Shown: positions 44,808-56,999, counted from the stretch's first letter. The stretch: 64,000 nt of DNA from Zeus faber (GCA_960531495.1 OY482849.1:34688736-34752735), one strand, 5' to 3'. Made by a program: numbers and translations. The notes: generated by a model from the letters alone, not told the origin.

Positions 44808-45034
44808 TGGGATGGTAGCTCAGGAGGTAGAGCTGGTGGTCTAGTCATCTAAAGGTTGCTGGTTGGATCCCAGGCTCCTCCTGCTAGCATGCTGTAGTGT
44901 CCTTGAGCAAGACACTTAACCCCTAATTGCTCCTGATGGCTGCGTCCGTCGGTGTTTGAATAATTGTAAGTGGCTTTGGATAAAAGCGTCTGATTAATGT
45001 AATGTAATGTAATGTAATGTAATGTAATGTAATG
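44808..45034 (+). mobile_element. tRNA-derived SINE, family A
   Basis: Begins GGGATGGTAGCTCAGGAGGT (A-box of a tRNA-like head), with a B-box-like GGTTGCTGGTTGGATCCC. The body has CCTTGAGCAAGACACTTAAC and GGCTTTGGATAAAAGCGTCT, and a 3' tail of AATGT pentamers. Two inverted copies lie at 58,513-58,656 and 61,523-61,718. It is the most intact copy in the window. Confidence 0.88.
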
Positions 45035-46320
45035 TCATCATTCATATGGTAAAATTGCTTTGACCTACGACTGTTTTAACACGAGCGTTGTCACAGAAGC
45101 AGTCACAGTGGAGCTGCTGCTCTACTTAATAAACCCAAATAAACAGTAGAAACGTGTCAGGAGACACACACAAGAAACCTAAACATTAACAATACATCTG
45201 TGTATCAACACTTGGCCTTCTGAAGAAGCAGGACCTGGTTGGTGGTGGCGGTGGTGGTGTGACGCTGGCGTCGCCCCCGCCTCACCGCACGGAACAGCCT
45301 TCAAGCCCAAAGCGGGACCGGTTCCACCAAGTCCTTCAGCACCGCCCCGACGGCTCGACCCCTGAGAGGGAAACGAGCACCGTCGGGTGCATCACGTTAG
45401 CTTGTAGCCGCGGCTAGCTGGCCGTGCCGGCGGAGCCGCGGTCGAGGCGTTAACGCGTCCCCGGCTTTGACACAGCACTGCGACCAGACTTTATTTCGTC
45501 AAGCTTTCCCCTTTCACATCTGAGCGCAGGCGGTAAATAAAGTAGTTAAAAGGTCAGGTTTGCTAACGTGAGCTAGCGAGCTGCTAATTCCACCCCTTCT
45601 TATCCCTAGAGCAGCGGGCTAAGTCTATTTGCAGGGAGCTGGTACTGAGCATATGCGTATCAACTTCAGCTAATTCTCACACAACGACGTATTTAATACA
45701 AAACTTAAATAAGAGGCTTGTTAGTTGCGTCGGGAGGGCGTCTGATACACCTCTTTAACCCTTGTCGTTGCCTCCAATAATGTTATGTCAAAAAAAAAAA
45801 AAAGTGCTGCTAATTCTAATATTTCTCACGGTGGATCTTCATATTTCTTCCAGAAAGCCCGGTTGCATCTGAACCGTTTCTTTGTGTTTACCATAGTTAA
45901 CTTTCCCGCTGATTGATTCTATGGTGATTTACTCCCAACATCTGGTGAACATGGGAAGGAGCCCATGTGCTGCTGTTTTTTATTGCAGTGTGTGGATGTG
46001 CTGGCATGTCTGTGATCAATGCCCGGGGACCAATTTGAGGTCAAAAATCGCATCATGTCAGTGTTTATTTTTTTCTGCCGCTTTTTACGGTTTAAATAGT
46101 CCCGCGGCACGCCGCGGTCCCATTGACCACCTGGAATGTCTCGAACAGGTATAACTGTGCTTGTTATTATGGTTTACTGATAGTTTTTCGCCGTCATTGT
46201 GGAACTTGTTTTTGTGAGCGCAGGGGACGGTGTCCGGGCTGGGGATCCACTCGTTAGCGCGGCCTTTTACGTGGAATTTGAAGTGAATCCACGGCGAGCG
46301 GTCACACGGCCGCCAGCGTG
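45035..46320. other. GC-rich interval, possible alternative tmcc1 promoter
   Basis: CpG-rich segment at 45,240-45,480 with GCTAGCTGG and CCGCGG motifs; poly-A at 45,790. No coding homology was found. The isolated position upstream of tmcc1 suggests a promoter, not proven. Confidence 0.35.
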
Positions 46321-46322
46321 GA

Positions 46323-46568
46323 GTGACTTTATGGACTCTGCTGCAAATGCGAACCCCACACAGACTTAGCTCTGGAGTAGCAAAGACCCAAACCTATCTG
46401 CATATGATTGGAGTGTCTGCCACAAATCTCTGTGAATGCGGAAAACCACAGACTGTTGAACACATCATTGATGAATGCCCAATCTTCAAATCACCACATG
46501 GAGTCAGCGGCCTCATTGAACTGGATGACGATACCACTTCTTGGCTAATGTCCCAATTGCCTGTGTAG
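46323..46568 (+). mobile_element. C-terminal zinc-knuckle remnant of a non-LTR retrotransposon
   Basis: The ORF encodes RTPHRLSSG, CECGKPQTVEHIIDECPIF (a Cys-x-Cys ... His ... Cys cluster) and LDDDTTSWL. This is the conserved C-terminal end of jockey/CR1-like polyproteins (CxCGxxxQTxxHIxxxCP). No RT domain is attached upstream. The ORF is intact over 81 codons, which makes capture as an exon conceivable, but a degraded LINE 3' fragment is the simpler reading. Confidence 0.65.
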
Positions 46569-47937
46569 CCCTACACGAACAAACGAACGTACCGTTCTCC
46601 CCATAAGCACTATAAGCACTTCAGGAATTGGGGGCTTTTTCACAGTGTTGTCGTGTGGAAACAAATTTCTCACTGAGGCTATGAATCAAAGAGTTGAAGG
46701 TGATTCTTTAATACTGCAAAATAGAAGGTCCTTTGTATGTACACAACACAGTGAAGTGGTTGCTTTAAATAATGCACCGGAATAAAAAGATGTTGGCCTA
46801 AGTCAAATTCTAGGAGGCACTTGACTGGATACATACTGGCAGGGTTTCTTTTTCTCTTTCATTTATTTGCTAATAGGTTTTAGTGCCACGGTATATATTA
46901 AATACATTGAGTCAACTTACAAAATGACATGCATGCAAAACGTGAAGATTCACAAAGCTCATTTGCCCCAAAGTTTCGTTCCCACCAACATAAATGAAGG
47001 ATGTGTTTGGGGGAAGAGATGTTTGCAGCAGTGTGCACGCCTCAAGACGCTCCGCAATGGAAACGTGCTTTTCACATACGTGCGCAATTACTGATCCTTG
47101 ACGTTGTGACCTTGGAAGGCTGCGTGTGAGGAGCGTGATGGGAGAATGATATTGCACACAAATCAAGGATTTGTTCTTGGTTTAGGCTACTATGCTGAAA
47201 GTGACTGTCTTGACATTATATGTTCTCATAACTCACATTCAATGACATGTCGGTTACAAATGAAGCATCCTGGAGCTGTCAAGCAGTTGCTTTCACAGTG
47301 AGAAAGCTCTTTGTGATTTAGATCTTCGGGATTATTATTGTTATTATTATTGTTTTTGCAAGATTAGTATGATTTCATTCAGTTGAGCTTTGGAATTTGA
47401 GGCCATGCATGATATAGCAGTTTTTAATGCAGAGTTGCATCACATGATTATGGATATGTTTCAGATAGGATGAGGCTGATGCACAAGCATCAGCTGAGAA
47501 AGATGATAATGAATTATGCCACTTACCCTTTGCACAGGGTTGCACTTTTGGGCTGTCACAGAGCCACTAAATAAGTGTTTTTTACTTAAAGCTTTTTCTG
47601 AGCGGTTTCCAAGCATTTGGTCCATATTTTTTTTACAGAAATGGCATTTTAACTTCATTGACAGTGAGGAAACCTTTGTGATGATGAGCCTTGCTTCTTG
47701 CCTTTTTTCTATTACAATGCATTAAAGGCCGTTACTTGGTCTGTATTTTTAAATTTGATTCATTCAGCCCTTGCTGGAGTCTGGGATTTTGATGCTATGG
47801 TCCATTAGTGGATTGCCAGATATTTTAGTCTTAGGGTTGAATTGAATTTGAATGCGAGGCCAGTCCCACTTATTTTTCTTCGGGTAGCAGTGTCTTCCTT
47901 TCTTTACCGATTCTAATCACAGTTCTTCCTCATTCAG
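46569..47937. other. Intergenic or tmcc1 5' intron sequence
   Basis: AT-rich, with a short (ATT)n at 47,330-47,355; no gene recognised. Confidence 0.5.
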
Positions 47938-47978
47938 CCACTCCAGAGTGAGCAAGAGGACCAGAAGCTGGGCTGATG
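47938..47978 (+). other. Putative non-coding/uORF exon of tmcc1
   Basis: Flanked by a CCTCATTCAG acceptor and a GATG|GTAAGC donor; 41 nt. It follows the exon candidate ending at 42,746 and precedes the AG acceptor at about 48,790. Prediction from splice signals only. Confidence 0.35.
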
Positions 47979-47991
47979 GTAAGCTCTCTTT

Positions 47992-47993
47992 GA

Positions 47994-48053
<60 letters not shown>
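47992..48053. repeat. (TGTC)n plus (TC)n microsatellite
   Basis: About eleven TGTC units then TC dinucleotides, directly after the putative donor at 47,979. Confidence 0.97.
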
Positions 48054-48054
<1 letters not shown>

Positions 48055-48965
48055 ATTGGTAGGCTGTTTATATAAGCTGTCATTTGTGATTCAAGTCATG
48101 ATATGTTCCTCTGCGCTGTGTATCTTGCTTAGTATCTGAGTCCAACACTTTGCAAGAGTAGGCCAGGTTTGATATCCTTGGAATCCTTAAGTAAGATGAT
48201 AATCAGAAAATAACAATTTTCCATTTAAAACATCATTATCTCCATCTTTAACCACTCATTGATTTTACACAGATTTTAGTTTTTTGTTACCATCATCCAA
48301 CCACTCAGTTATGTTACTTATGACTTATATAAACACTTTCTGAAATGTAATTGGCCAATTATAATGGGATTTTTGTAGTCAGACTTAAATGGCGATGTTT
48401 AAGACTACGATTTATGGAACAGATTAAAGAAATAGTTTGGAAATCAGCAGCACATTTCAGAAATTGTTTTTAAACGCTTGTTTAATTTCTAGGTTTATAT
48501 TCATTGCACTAATGGGTTGGAACTGTCAGACATATCACATGCTGTTTGACTTGAGGGCTTGTTGGCGATTCTTTTTGAGAAACAATTATATTAATTATTT
48601 ACTGTTGAAACATCAGTTCAGCCAAATCAACAAATAACACTTTGCATATCAATAAAATGTGCTGCTCAAGTCTCTGTCTCGGTGCCAACCCAATTTATGC
48701 TTTGTAGTGTTATTTTATATTCTGCTGCTGTACATGTGTTCAATTCTCACTGCTGCATGTCATAATCATTTTATTTTCCTTTTGTATTAGACGAGCATGA
48801 CATTGTGCCAAACCACAGATGCATGCACGCTCAAAAGGCCCAACTGAGCGCCATCCCCTCTGCTTTCCGGCTTTGAACCAGCCTATCAGAGGGGGTGTGG
48901 CGTCGGGGCATAGCTAGTCCCCTGCACCCCCTGGTAGAGCCACACTGTGAGACTGGAGGCCCCCG

Positions 48966-51900
48966 ATGGATCAGAGTAGTACCGAGCAGAATCCAGAGGA
49001 GCCGGACACGGGAGGCCGAGTGGAGACGGAGTTTAACAGGCGGGCATCAGAGTCGGAGCACGGTTTGTCCAAAATCACCCATAATGCCCTGGAAAATATG
49101 GGAGCGTTGGGCCATGGCCTGAAGCAGTTGTTCCAGCCACAGCGGCGACGCTCCTCCGTGTCCCCACATGACTCTGCCTCGCCCTCAATAGGTACCCCTG
49201 CCTCTGAGCCCCCTGACACAGGGCCAGAGGTAGGGAATGCCTCTGCTTCCACGGGCCCGCCTGTGGATTCTGACAACCCTGCCGCTTCCGCCCCTCCCGC
49301 AGCTCTGAGCCGTGTTCTGCAGCAGATCCGAGGTGCCCCCCCAATCATGAAGCGAGGGACCAGCCTGCAGAGTCGCCGCAGCAAGGCGGGGGGGAACGCG
49401 GATCCCCCCCAGAAAGGTAGCCCCCAGATTCACCGCCGAAGTACTCACGAGGCCCTGCTGCAGGCTGGACGCCCCCGCTCCTCCTCCACCACTGACACCC
49501 CCACCAGCCCAGCCCTAGACATGCTACTGACCTCCGGTTACCACTCTACCGAGGAGTCTGACAAGGTTGGTGTACATAAAGCCCCAGGTTGAATGAAATA
49601 TGATTGAATACAACTGCATCGTTTTAGGAAACCATTAAAACAATGACTAACAGCTATAAAAACTTTTTTTTTTAAAGCAACGGTGATTGTCGATTAAAAC
49701 ACATCTTCGATAGCAATGTCAGTATTGTGAGGAGTTTGAATCACACAGACTTCATCTAAAAATATAGGTTAGAAGAACTTTTAATTGGGGGAAGTAGATT
49801 GGCAGGTTTTAATGGCTGGATGAAAAGGTTCATGGGTAGGTATGGTACAGGCATCGCAAGGGTCAGAAATCTCTTGTTAGTCGTTGGTCGCTATGTGCTT
49901 TAAGCCTTTCTAAATTTAACCTTCGCTGTCTTCCAGAGTACTTAAGGTCAGAGGTTTCCAGGCGCAAACAGCCTCGATGGTTGAGTAATGGTTTGCTTCA
50001 GCTAACAACTGAATGCTAATAGGATCTGGCAAATATTTCTAAGATCTTGCAGTGAAAGCAAAACATTGCGTCTTTCTTTGTATTTTACACCAGAACATCT
50101 TTGTGAATTGCTGAGCAAATAATAATGTGTGCATCTTCCCAAATTCTCTGATATGCATTATATTCACCATGTACTGTTACACATATTCTATACACCATGA
50201 ACTGGCAAACAACCAGAGTAGTATACATATTTTTTTCATGAAAGGTGTTTTTTCATGTTGTAGTTTTTTTTAAGGTCAGCAATCGCACACGATTCGATTT
50301 CAACTACTTACATACAATTCCATTTTTTTTCACTGCTTCATAGAATGCAAATAATATTCCAAATGCAGTTTTATTTCTGACCCCCTTTTCACCTGTTTTA
50401 CATCTTTGGCCAGCTTGAACGCTACGACGGATCCGGCCCTGCGGTCTCACCAAACGCCCTCTCCTGTGGAGCAGACGCTTACGGTGTTGATGTAGTCGAT
50501 AGTACTCCAGACCCCCAGCGAACCAAACAGGCCATCGCTCAACTACAACAGAAAATCCTCAAGCTCACAGAACAAATCAAGATAGAGCAGACCGCACGTG
50601 ACGACAATGTGGCGGAATATCTAAAACTGGCTAATAACGCGGACAAACAGCAGAGCGCGCGCATCAAGCAAGTGTTTGAGAAGAAGAACCAAAAGTCGGC
50701 TCAGACTATACAACAACTGCAGAGGAAGCTGGAGCACTACCACCGAAAGCTCAGAGAGGTGGAGCACAATGGCATCCCGCGCCAGCCCAAAGACGTTTTC
50801 CGAGACATGCACCAGGGTCTCAAGGATGTTGGAGCCAAGGTGTGTGTGAAATCTTCACTTGGCTCCCGTTTTTGAAAGTTAAACCCACAGCGCCATGAAT
50901 TGTAATTTGGTTTCTCTGCCTTGTTCTCAGTTGATTTTCAAGGGTTTTTTTTTTCTTAAATGTTGTCACATGAACCATCTACAATTTGCATGCTGATCGC
51001 AAAATACTGACCCCGCCCTGCCTCCCACAGGTGACCGGTGGCCTCTCCAGCATCTCTCAAGCCACTCATTCTGCGGCAGGAGCCGTGGTGTCCAAGCCGA
51101 GGGAAATTGCCTCCTTGATCCGCAACAAGTTTGGTAGCGCTGATAACATCACAGCCCTGAAAGACTCTCTTGATGAAACCCAAGGAGACGAGGGTATTGG
51201 CTCAGGAGGAACAAGGCCCCTGGGGGGAGGACAGCTACAGTCAAGCCCCAAGTACGGCAGTGAGGATGACTGCTCTAGTGCTACGTCGGGCTCTGCGGGG
51301 GCCAACAGCGCCACCGGAGCCCCTGTAGGTCCTCCCAGCTCCAAAGGCAACACCCTCGATCATGCTCAAGCCTCGGACTTTGACACCCTCCTCCAAGAGA
51401 TCCAAGAACTCCGGGACAACCAGGGTCGGCTGGAGGAGTCTTTTGAAAGTCTAAAAGGTCACTATCAGAGGGACTATACTATGATTATGGAGGCGCTGCA
51501 AGAGGAGAGATTCAGGTAGGATAGGTCTATACAAAATTGTTTTCGCTTGGAGTTAGAACAAAAAAGAAATGCATGCGCTGCTGAAATTCACCCTTGTTCT
51601 TTGCCCTGTATTTTGAAGGTGTGAACGCTTAGAAGAGCAACTCAATGACTTAACAGAACTGCATCAGAATGAAATCTTGAACTTGAAACAGGAGCTAGCC
51701 AGCATGGAGGAGAAGATAGCTTACCAATCGTATGAAAGGGCTAGAGACATTCAGGTATGCGCCACCAAAATGAGGCCGAGTACCCTTTAGACGAGCCTCT
51801 CCGACTATCTTGTGTTTGCGTAACGGTTTTTATCCCCGACCTGTAGGAGGCGCTGGAGGCATGTCAGACGCGCATCTCGAAGATGGAGCTGCAGCAGCAG

Positions 51901-52161
51901 CAACAGCAGGTGGTGCAGCTCGAGGGTTTGGAGAACGCCACGGCGCGGACACTCCTCGGCAAACTCATCAATGTGCTGCTCGCCGTCATGGCCGTCCTCC
52001 TGGTGTTTGTCTCCACGGTGGCCAACTGTGTCGTCCCCCTGATGAAGACGCGCAGCCGCACACTCTCCACGCTGCTGCTGGTGACGCTGCTGGCCTTCCT
52101 CTGGAGGAACTGGGAGGCCATCTCGCAGTACGTGGACCGCTTCCTTCTGCATCCGAGGTGA
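48966..52161 (+). CDS. tmcc1: Transmembrane and coiled-coil domain family 1 (TMCC1), 5 coding exons
   Basis: TMCC1 is a rough-ER membrane protein that acts at ER-endosome contact sites and regulates endosome fission. Exons: 48966-49565, 50414-50839, 51031-51515, 51619-51754, 51847-52161; 1,962 nt, 653 aa, equal to the human length. Visible: [59 protein letters not shown], then long coiled coils ([51 protein letters not shown]). These are followed by [40 protein letters not shown] and [20 protein letters not shown]. Two C-terminal membrane segments follow ([20 protein letters not shown] and a second at about res 630-648). The segment after GAKVTGG is shorter than in human (FSEGVVDSVKGG-like residues missing), so that exon may be alternatively used. 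An upstream start would need 5' exons; the chosen Met matches the human long form. Confidence 0.96.
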
Positions 52162-53813
52162 CCTGCTCTGGAGAAGCCTTGCTGGGTGACGGCGGGATGA
52201 AGGTTCTTTACACTGACGCGGAGAAGAGGAGAGACCCCCCCCCCCCCCCATACCTTCTCCAGATGTTCGGTGCGAATCGGAGCCCCCCCCCCCGCCCTCT
52301 TAAAACTGTCCGGCGGGCGTTTCCCCCCGAGAGCGAAAGGAGCGAAAGTAGAGATGGAGCAATTAAGGTTGGCCGCTTGGGATTGATTCTGTACCTTTTT
52401 GTGCAATTTTGGCACGAGCACAAAAGGATGGAAGGAGGAAGGAGGAGCTGAGAGAACTGCACACTTGATTTCTCTCTTCTGAGTGAATTTGTTTACATGT
52501 TGAAGACTTGCATTGTTTATTTCTACAGAAGTTGTATTTCGCTGTTTTATTGTTTTTTGATTTCATGAAAGTGAAATTGTTTTTAATGTCACTAAAATAA
52601 TTATCGATGCAGTTGATTGATGTTTCTCCTTAACTGAAGTTAAATGCTTATGGCTTGACATTCTCTTGATTTTATTTATTTTCTGTCGTTTCTTAAACTG
52701 CAAGTTCTTTCTTTCTCTTATCTTGCCATTCTGGTGTTTCACCACTGTACTTTTCTTTTTGTCTTTTAACCCAAATCTTTTCAAGTTCAGCTCATCCAAA
52801 CAACTCTTCGCTGTTCCTGCTCAGAACAAATGAAGAACGAGGTGCCGGCAGATCAACCGTACTGCTATAGAATCACCCCTTGCTCGTCACTGGATCAATT
52901 TGTGGTGGATTCTTGAAATATCTTTTATATGTGTGTGGAGGCACCAACACTGGTTATTTTACAACCAGCTTATTGAGGTGGAGATCCTGTGTGTTGAAGG
53001 CGCCAAATGTTGGCTGCCACAGTCCTGATTGCAATGCCACTGCAGAAAAATATCTATGAACGGAATGAACATACTTGAAGAGCAATGAAACTGCTCAAAG
53101 ACTCAGTGCTTCTGTACTGTTTCTATTAGTGAAAATAGTAATGCTTTTTAGTTGAATTTGTTTTATTTTTTAATCACAAATAAACATGGTTTTAAAAGTA
53201 GGCATAACTTGTATTTGTGGTACTGTCTCGTCACAAAATGTTAATTATGTACACTAATCGTATGACTTCTCAATGAGAAGTGTAGATTGTTATGAAAGAA
53301 TCAATTCACAGTATGTAAATAACACTTCACCATATAAGCAGTATTCATCACAAATGGTGTATTAAGATAGGAAGTGATTACTAGGGAAATAGAATGTTAT
53401 GGCTAAATGAGACTTCCAGCACAGTGGATCATAATGTGCATGTGCAGCCATGCATGCTTTGCGAGCCTGACTGGACAGAATGTATTCATAAAGGAATTGT
53501 TTCTATTTTGAAAGAAAACATGAGCAGATGCATTGGTCCAGTCCTCACACTGTCCACATGATACTAGGGTAGATTTTTCCCCAGTTTGGAAAGCCTCAGC
53601 CATCTCCACAGGCTGTTTCACTTAACTGGCACCATTCAAGTCAGGCAGCAATACCAAAAGGCCATGTACTCAAATTCATGACCATAAAACTGAAGTGGAA
53701 AGTAGGATTGTTATTTACATGGAGACATTAAACGGAGTGAATGACTGATGCTCAAATGCCTTATTTAGAAAATAAACTTTTATTGTAATACATGATAAAA
53801 AGGATATATACAC
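52162..53813. other. tmcc1 3' UTR and intergenic
   Basis: Contains C-rich runs at 52,238-52,250 and 52,284-52,293, and AATAAA-type signals (AAATAAACATGG at 53,178). No other gene was recognised. Sequence right of about 53,400 is probably the h1-8 3' flank. Confidence 0.5.
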
Positions 53814-54876
53814 TTATTCTGTGGTCTTCCCTCTCTTTCCAGCAGCTTTGGTGGCAGGAGCCTTGGCAGGGACGGCCTTGTCACCCGTCACAGCTTTGAC
53901 AACCTTTGCTTTAGGCTTGGCCAGACCAGAAACATCCTCGTCGACAGCCTTTTTAGTCTTTTGTTTCTTAACCGGGGCCGTTTTGGAAGTGGCAGCTCCC
54001 TTGGCAGCCTTCACCTCTTTGGTAGGCTGAGAAGCAAGAAATTATTATTATTATTATGCCTGGGGGCAAAAGGAATGCAAGACAGAGCAAAAAAATGAAC
54101 TCTACCTCGTCGCTGTCAGCCGACTTCTTTGCCTTTTTCTTTGTGGTACCTTTTAGATACATAAATATTACCATACATAGTCATGTTTCCTTTAATTGGT
54201 TTAAGCTGTTGAGCAGACGGCTATACCAGTTTCCTTTTCCGCTTCTTTTGACTTTTTGGCTCCAGTCTTCGCAGCCTTTGGCACTTTTTCCACATTGGGA
54301 TCAGTGTTCTCAGCTTTCTGCTTCGGTGCCTTGGCTTTTTTGGGCGCAAGCTGGGGAGTGCGAGGCATCGCAGTCAGGTTAAAATGTCACAACCATTTTG
54401 GAAGAGAGTCGTTCAAGTGTTAGGCCCATACTTTACCCTGAATTTTCCTTGCGCACCAGTAGTGGCACTGGAGTTAGCCGGCCTCACCAACAAGCCGCTC
54501 GCGAGTCCTTTGAGCAAAGCCTTCCTCACCATGTACTTCAGCCGCACCACATCCACAGTGGGATACTTCTGCGTGATCCAGTTGCGCACGGCCTGTGCGG
54601 ATACGCCCTTTCTGGAGTCCAACTGTTCCAGCGCCTCCTTCAGCATGGTCACAGTGGCGGGGTGAGGGGAAACTTTACGCGAAGATACAGAACTCACCGG
54701 AGCTAGAGAAACAGAGAGAGGGGGGGGGTGTAATTCTCAAAAATAAAACAGTCGCATGTCAGTCGTAGTGATTGGAGAAAGCTTGGACACGGACCAGAGT
54801 CGTTCTGCTCCGATTTCTCTGAAACACCAGAAGAGACCGAAGAACTTCCAGCCGGCGCAGATTTCTTTGGAGGCAT
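53814..54876 (-). CDS. h1-8: Oocyte-type linker histone H1 (H1-8/H1M-like), 5 exons
   Basis: A maternal linker histone that binds nucleosomal linker DNA in oocytes and early embryos. Unlike somatic H1 genes it has introns. Exons in order: 54795-54876, 54437-54702, 54227-54350, 54106-54149, 53814-54026; 729 nt, 242 aa, all junctions in frame. The globular winged helix is in exon 2: HPATVTMLKEALEQLDSRKG, VSAQAVRNWITQKYPTVD, RLKYMVRKALLKGL and GAQGKFR. The tail is Lys/Ala/Pro-rich (KKAKAPKQKAEN, KKSKEAEK, TTKKKAKKSADSDE, GKRGKTTE). The N-terminus is MPPKKSAPAGSSS. Reading past the exon 2 donor gives an early stop, which is why the isolated ORF looks like a 94-aa protein. The human neighbourhood H1-8/PLXND1/TMCC1 at 3q21-q22 supports the assignment. 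Confidence 0.93.
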
Positions 54877-55600
54877 TATGTAAAATTTAAATAAAAAAAA
54901 ACAACAACTTTTAAAAATACATAATACCAGAAAATCACAGCGCTCCCTGCCCCCCCCCCACTCCTGGTTTTATGCAGTTGCGCACATTGAACATGGGGCA
55001 AACCTTGTCACCACCAGCAGGTGCGTCTTGTTACGCCGTGAGTGGATCTGGATGCGGTGAAGGGACCAGAGCCACTTGACTGTTTGTGTACAGCGTAAGT
55101 TCATCCTGTAACTATATAAATGTGTTAAAAAATAATCATATTTTTGTCTGATACGTGTAATGTAGACACAGAATTTTTAATGTTTTAAATTCTGTGCTGT
55201 GCAAATGTCTTGCTGCTGTCCAGGACTAATATTTATTCCTGCAAATATCAATGCCAATATTTAAATCTAAAAAATGTAATCTATAGATATAAATATTTTA
55301 ATAATGTCCTACCAGATAGATATTTGTAATGTCGGTTTTAAAAATGTTTAATATATTTAACGTAGACCATGGCCCATCTGTACACAATATATTTTTTTAT
55401 TATTCTTTATTGAATTCAGTTTATTTAGCTGCTGCGACATGGAATGCTCCAATATATTATTATTATTTTAAGTACAACAACAAATTCCATGCACAACCCA
55501 CAAATGTTATTCAGTAAGGAAAAACTGCTGCAAAGCTGTGACAAATCAATACTTTGCCCTGTCTTAGCAGAGGAAAACCACAGTTGTGTCTCCAGCATTC
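54877..55600. other. h1-8 5' flank and AT-rich intergenic
   Basis: Contains the h1-8 promoter region by position. AT-rich beyond 55,100; no gene or identified repeat. Confidence 0.5.
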
Positions 55601-55605
55601 AAATC

Positions 55606-56869
55606 TCATAGCAACTGTCTCTTGGCTTTCAGGACCTCATCACCAACTTTAATGTGAAATGATTTCACGTTCCTTCTTTTGCGTGTCTCATATGCCTTCT
55701 TTTGTCTGTCCTGGGAAATCTTTTTTTTTCTGGTATATCTGAGAAAAATATGAAAAGGCTTAAAATGGAATTGTCATTTAAAACACTCTTATATTTTCAG
55801 GAGTAATTAAGATGCCTATATTGGCATTTTACCATCTCCTTTGCATGTAGATCTGTGACTTCTGGAGAGGCCTCTTGGTGTTCTTCTGCCTCATCAGTAG
55901 TAACAATAACAGAGTTGTCACCCCCCTCATTCTGTGCAATGTTGATGACACCATGGGTGCGAGGGTGTCTTCCAAATAGTGCACAGTATGGTGTGTACTT
56001 GGTTGACCTCTGTAAAAAAAAAAAAAAAGGGTTAGTGCAATCAATAGCATTTAACAGTTTTTCTATCTTGGTTGAATATTGTTTCCATCTGCCGTCATTA
56101 CACAATATAACCTGTTTGGAGGTGTTGATGCTCAACACAATGCACCTTAAATAGACATGCCAGTCATTTTGTTGTTCTCCACAGTACTTAGCAACCGCAG
56201 TCTTTATTGGTCTGTTAGTGCGCTCATCCTGTCCATTGGCCTGGAGATGGTAGGCTGATGTAATGCAATGTTTGACACCCAGAGCCTCAAAAACACCACA
56301 GTTGACCTGCAGATGTATTAGTGTATGCGAAATCCCTTGAAAGATATGATTCAATTACAGACATTCTATGTCACACATACACCGTGTTTTATATACATTT
56401 TATAACTACCTCATTTACAAATTCATGTCTTTGGTCAGTAATAATCATCTCTGCCGGTCCAAAGTCAGCACCTGGACACCTCAGTGGCCGTTTTAGTGTA
56501 GAGGAATTTTTGCCACAACACACTTAGTGAAAAGATCTGTGGCTGTCAGAATGGATCTGCAACATAAAATGCAAATTGTTGTTAGTATATGGAGCATTCC
56601 GGTCACTTTTGTTTTCCTTTTAACCAAAAAGCTTTGCATTTACTACCTTCAAAGGGGGGTTACACATACTTCAGCCCAACCTAATGCAACCGTTTGCCCT
56701 TTGAAGTGGTGGGAAGTGGACTCATTAGATCTACCCCAAGGATGCTCCATGCCTCTCTGACATGGATGGGATAAAGGAGAGGTGCAACAGCATTGACTGT
56801 TTCATGCCACTGATAGCGGTGACACTTAACCATTAAAAACATTGAAATAAAAATTCCATCGGGACACAC
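55606..56869 (-). pseudogene. Intron-bearing integrase relic (GIN/Ginger-like), frameshifted
   Basis: Minus-strand text is that of a Ty3/gypsy-type integrase of the GIN1/GIN2/Ginger group: CHRYQWHET, AWSILGVDLMSPLPTT, ILTATDLFTK, EMIITDQRHEFVNE, LGVKHCITSAYHLQANGQDE, QNDWHVYLR, RSTKYTPYCALFGRHPR, and a C-terminal KVGDEVLKAKRQLL. These blocks are separated by intron-like gaps with GT-AG ends: ACG|GTTGCA to TTGCAG|ATCC (about 56,690-56,556), GAG|GTAGTT to CTGCAG|GTCAAC (about 56,410-56,309), CAG|GTTATA to TTACAG|AGGTC (about 56,112-56,014), and ATG|GTAAAA to TCTCAG|ATATAC (about 55,834-55,741). The exon near 56,420-56,555 needs two frame changes and lacks some residues, so the copy looks dead. 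Either a decayed intron-containing Ginger-type DNA transposon or a pseudogenised domesticated GIN-type gene fits. Confidence 0.72.
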
Positions 56870-56999
56870 TGGTAACTGTAACGGGTGTGGTTAGGACTCA
56901 ATTGCAGCACAAAGCCAGGCAGGGATATCTGGTTATGTCTTTTATTTGTAGAGCAGACGGAAGACAGGCAGGGGGCAGGCAGGTTCGATAACGAGGAGT

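Noticed and set aside
44808..44880. Possible tRNA gene (A- and B-box-like sequence)
   Set aside because: It continues into a SINE body with an AATGT tail and has two inverted relatives in the window; no full cloverleaf.
51810..52451. 213-aa plus-strand and 185-aa minus-strand ORFs over the last tmcc1 exon
   Set aside because: Off-frame shadows of the TMCC1 membrane-domain exon.
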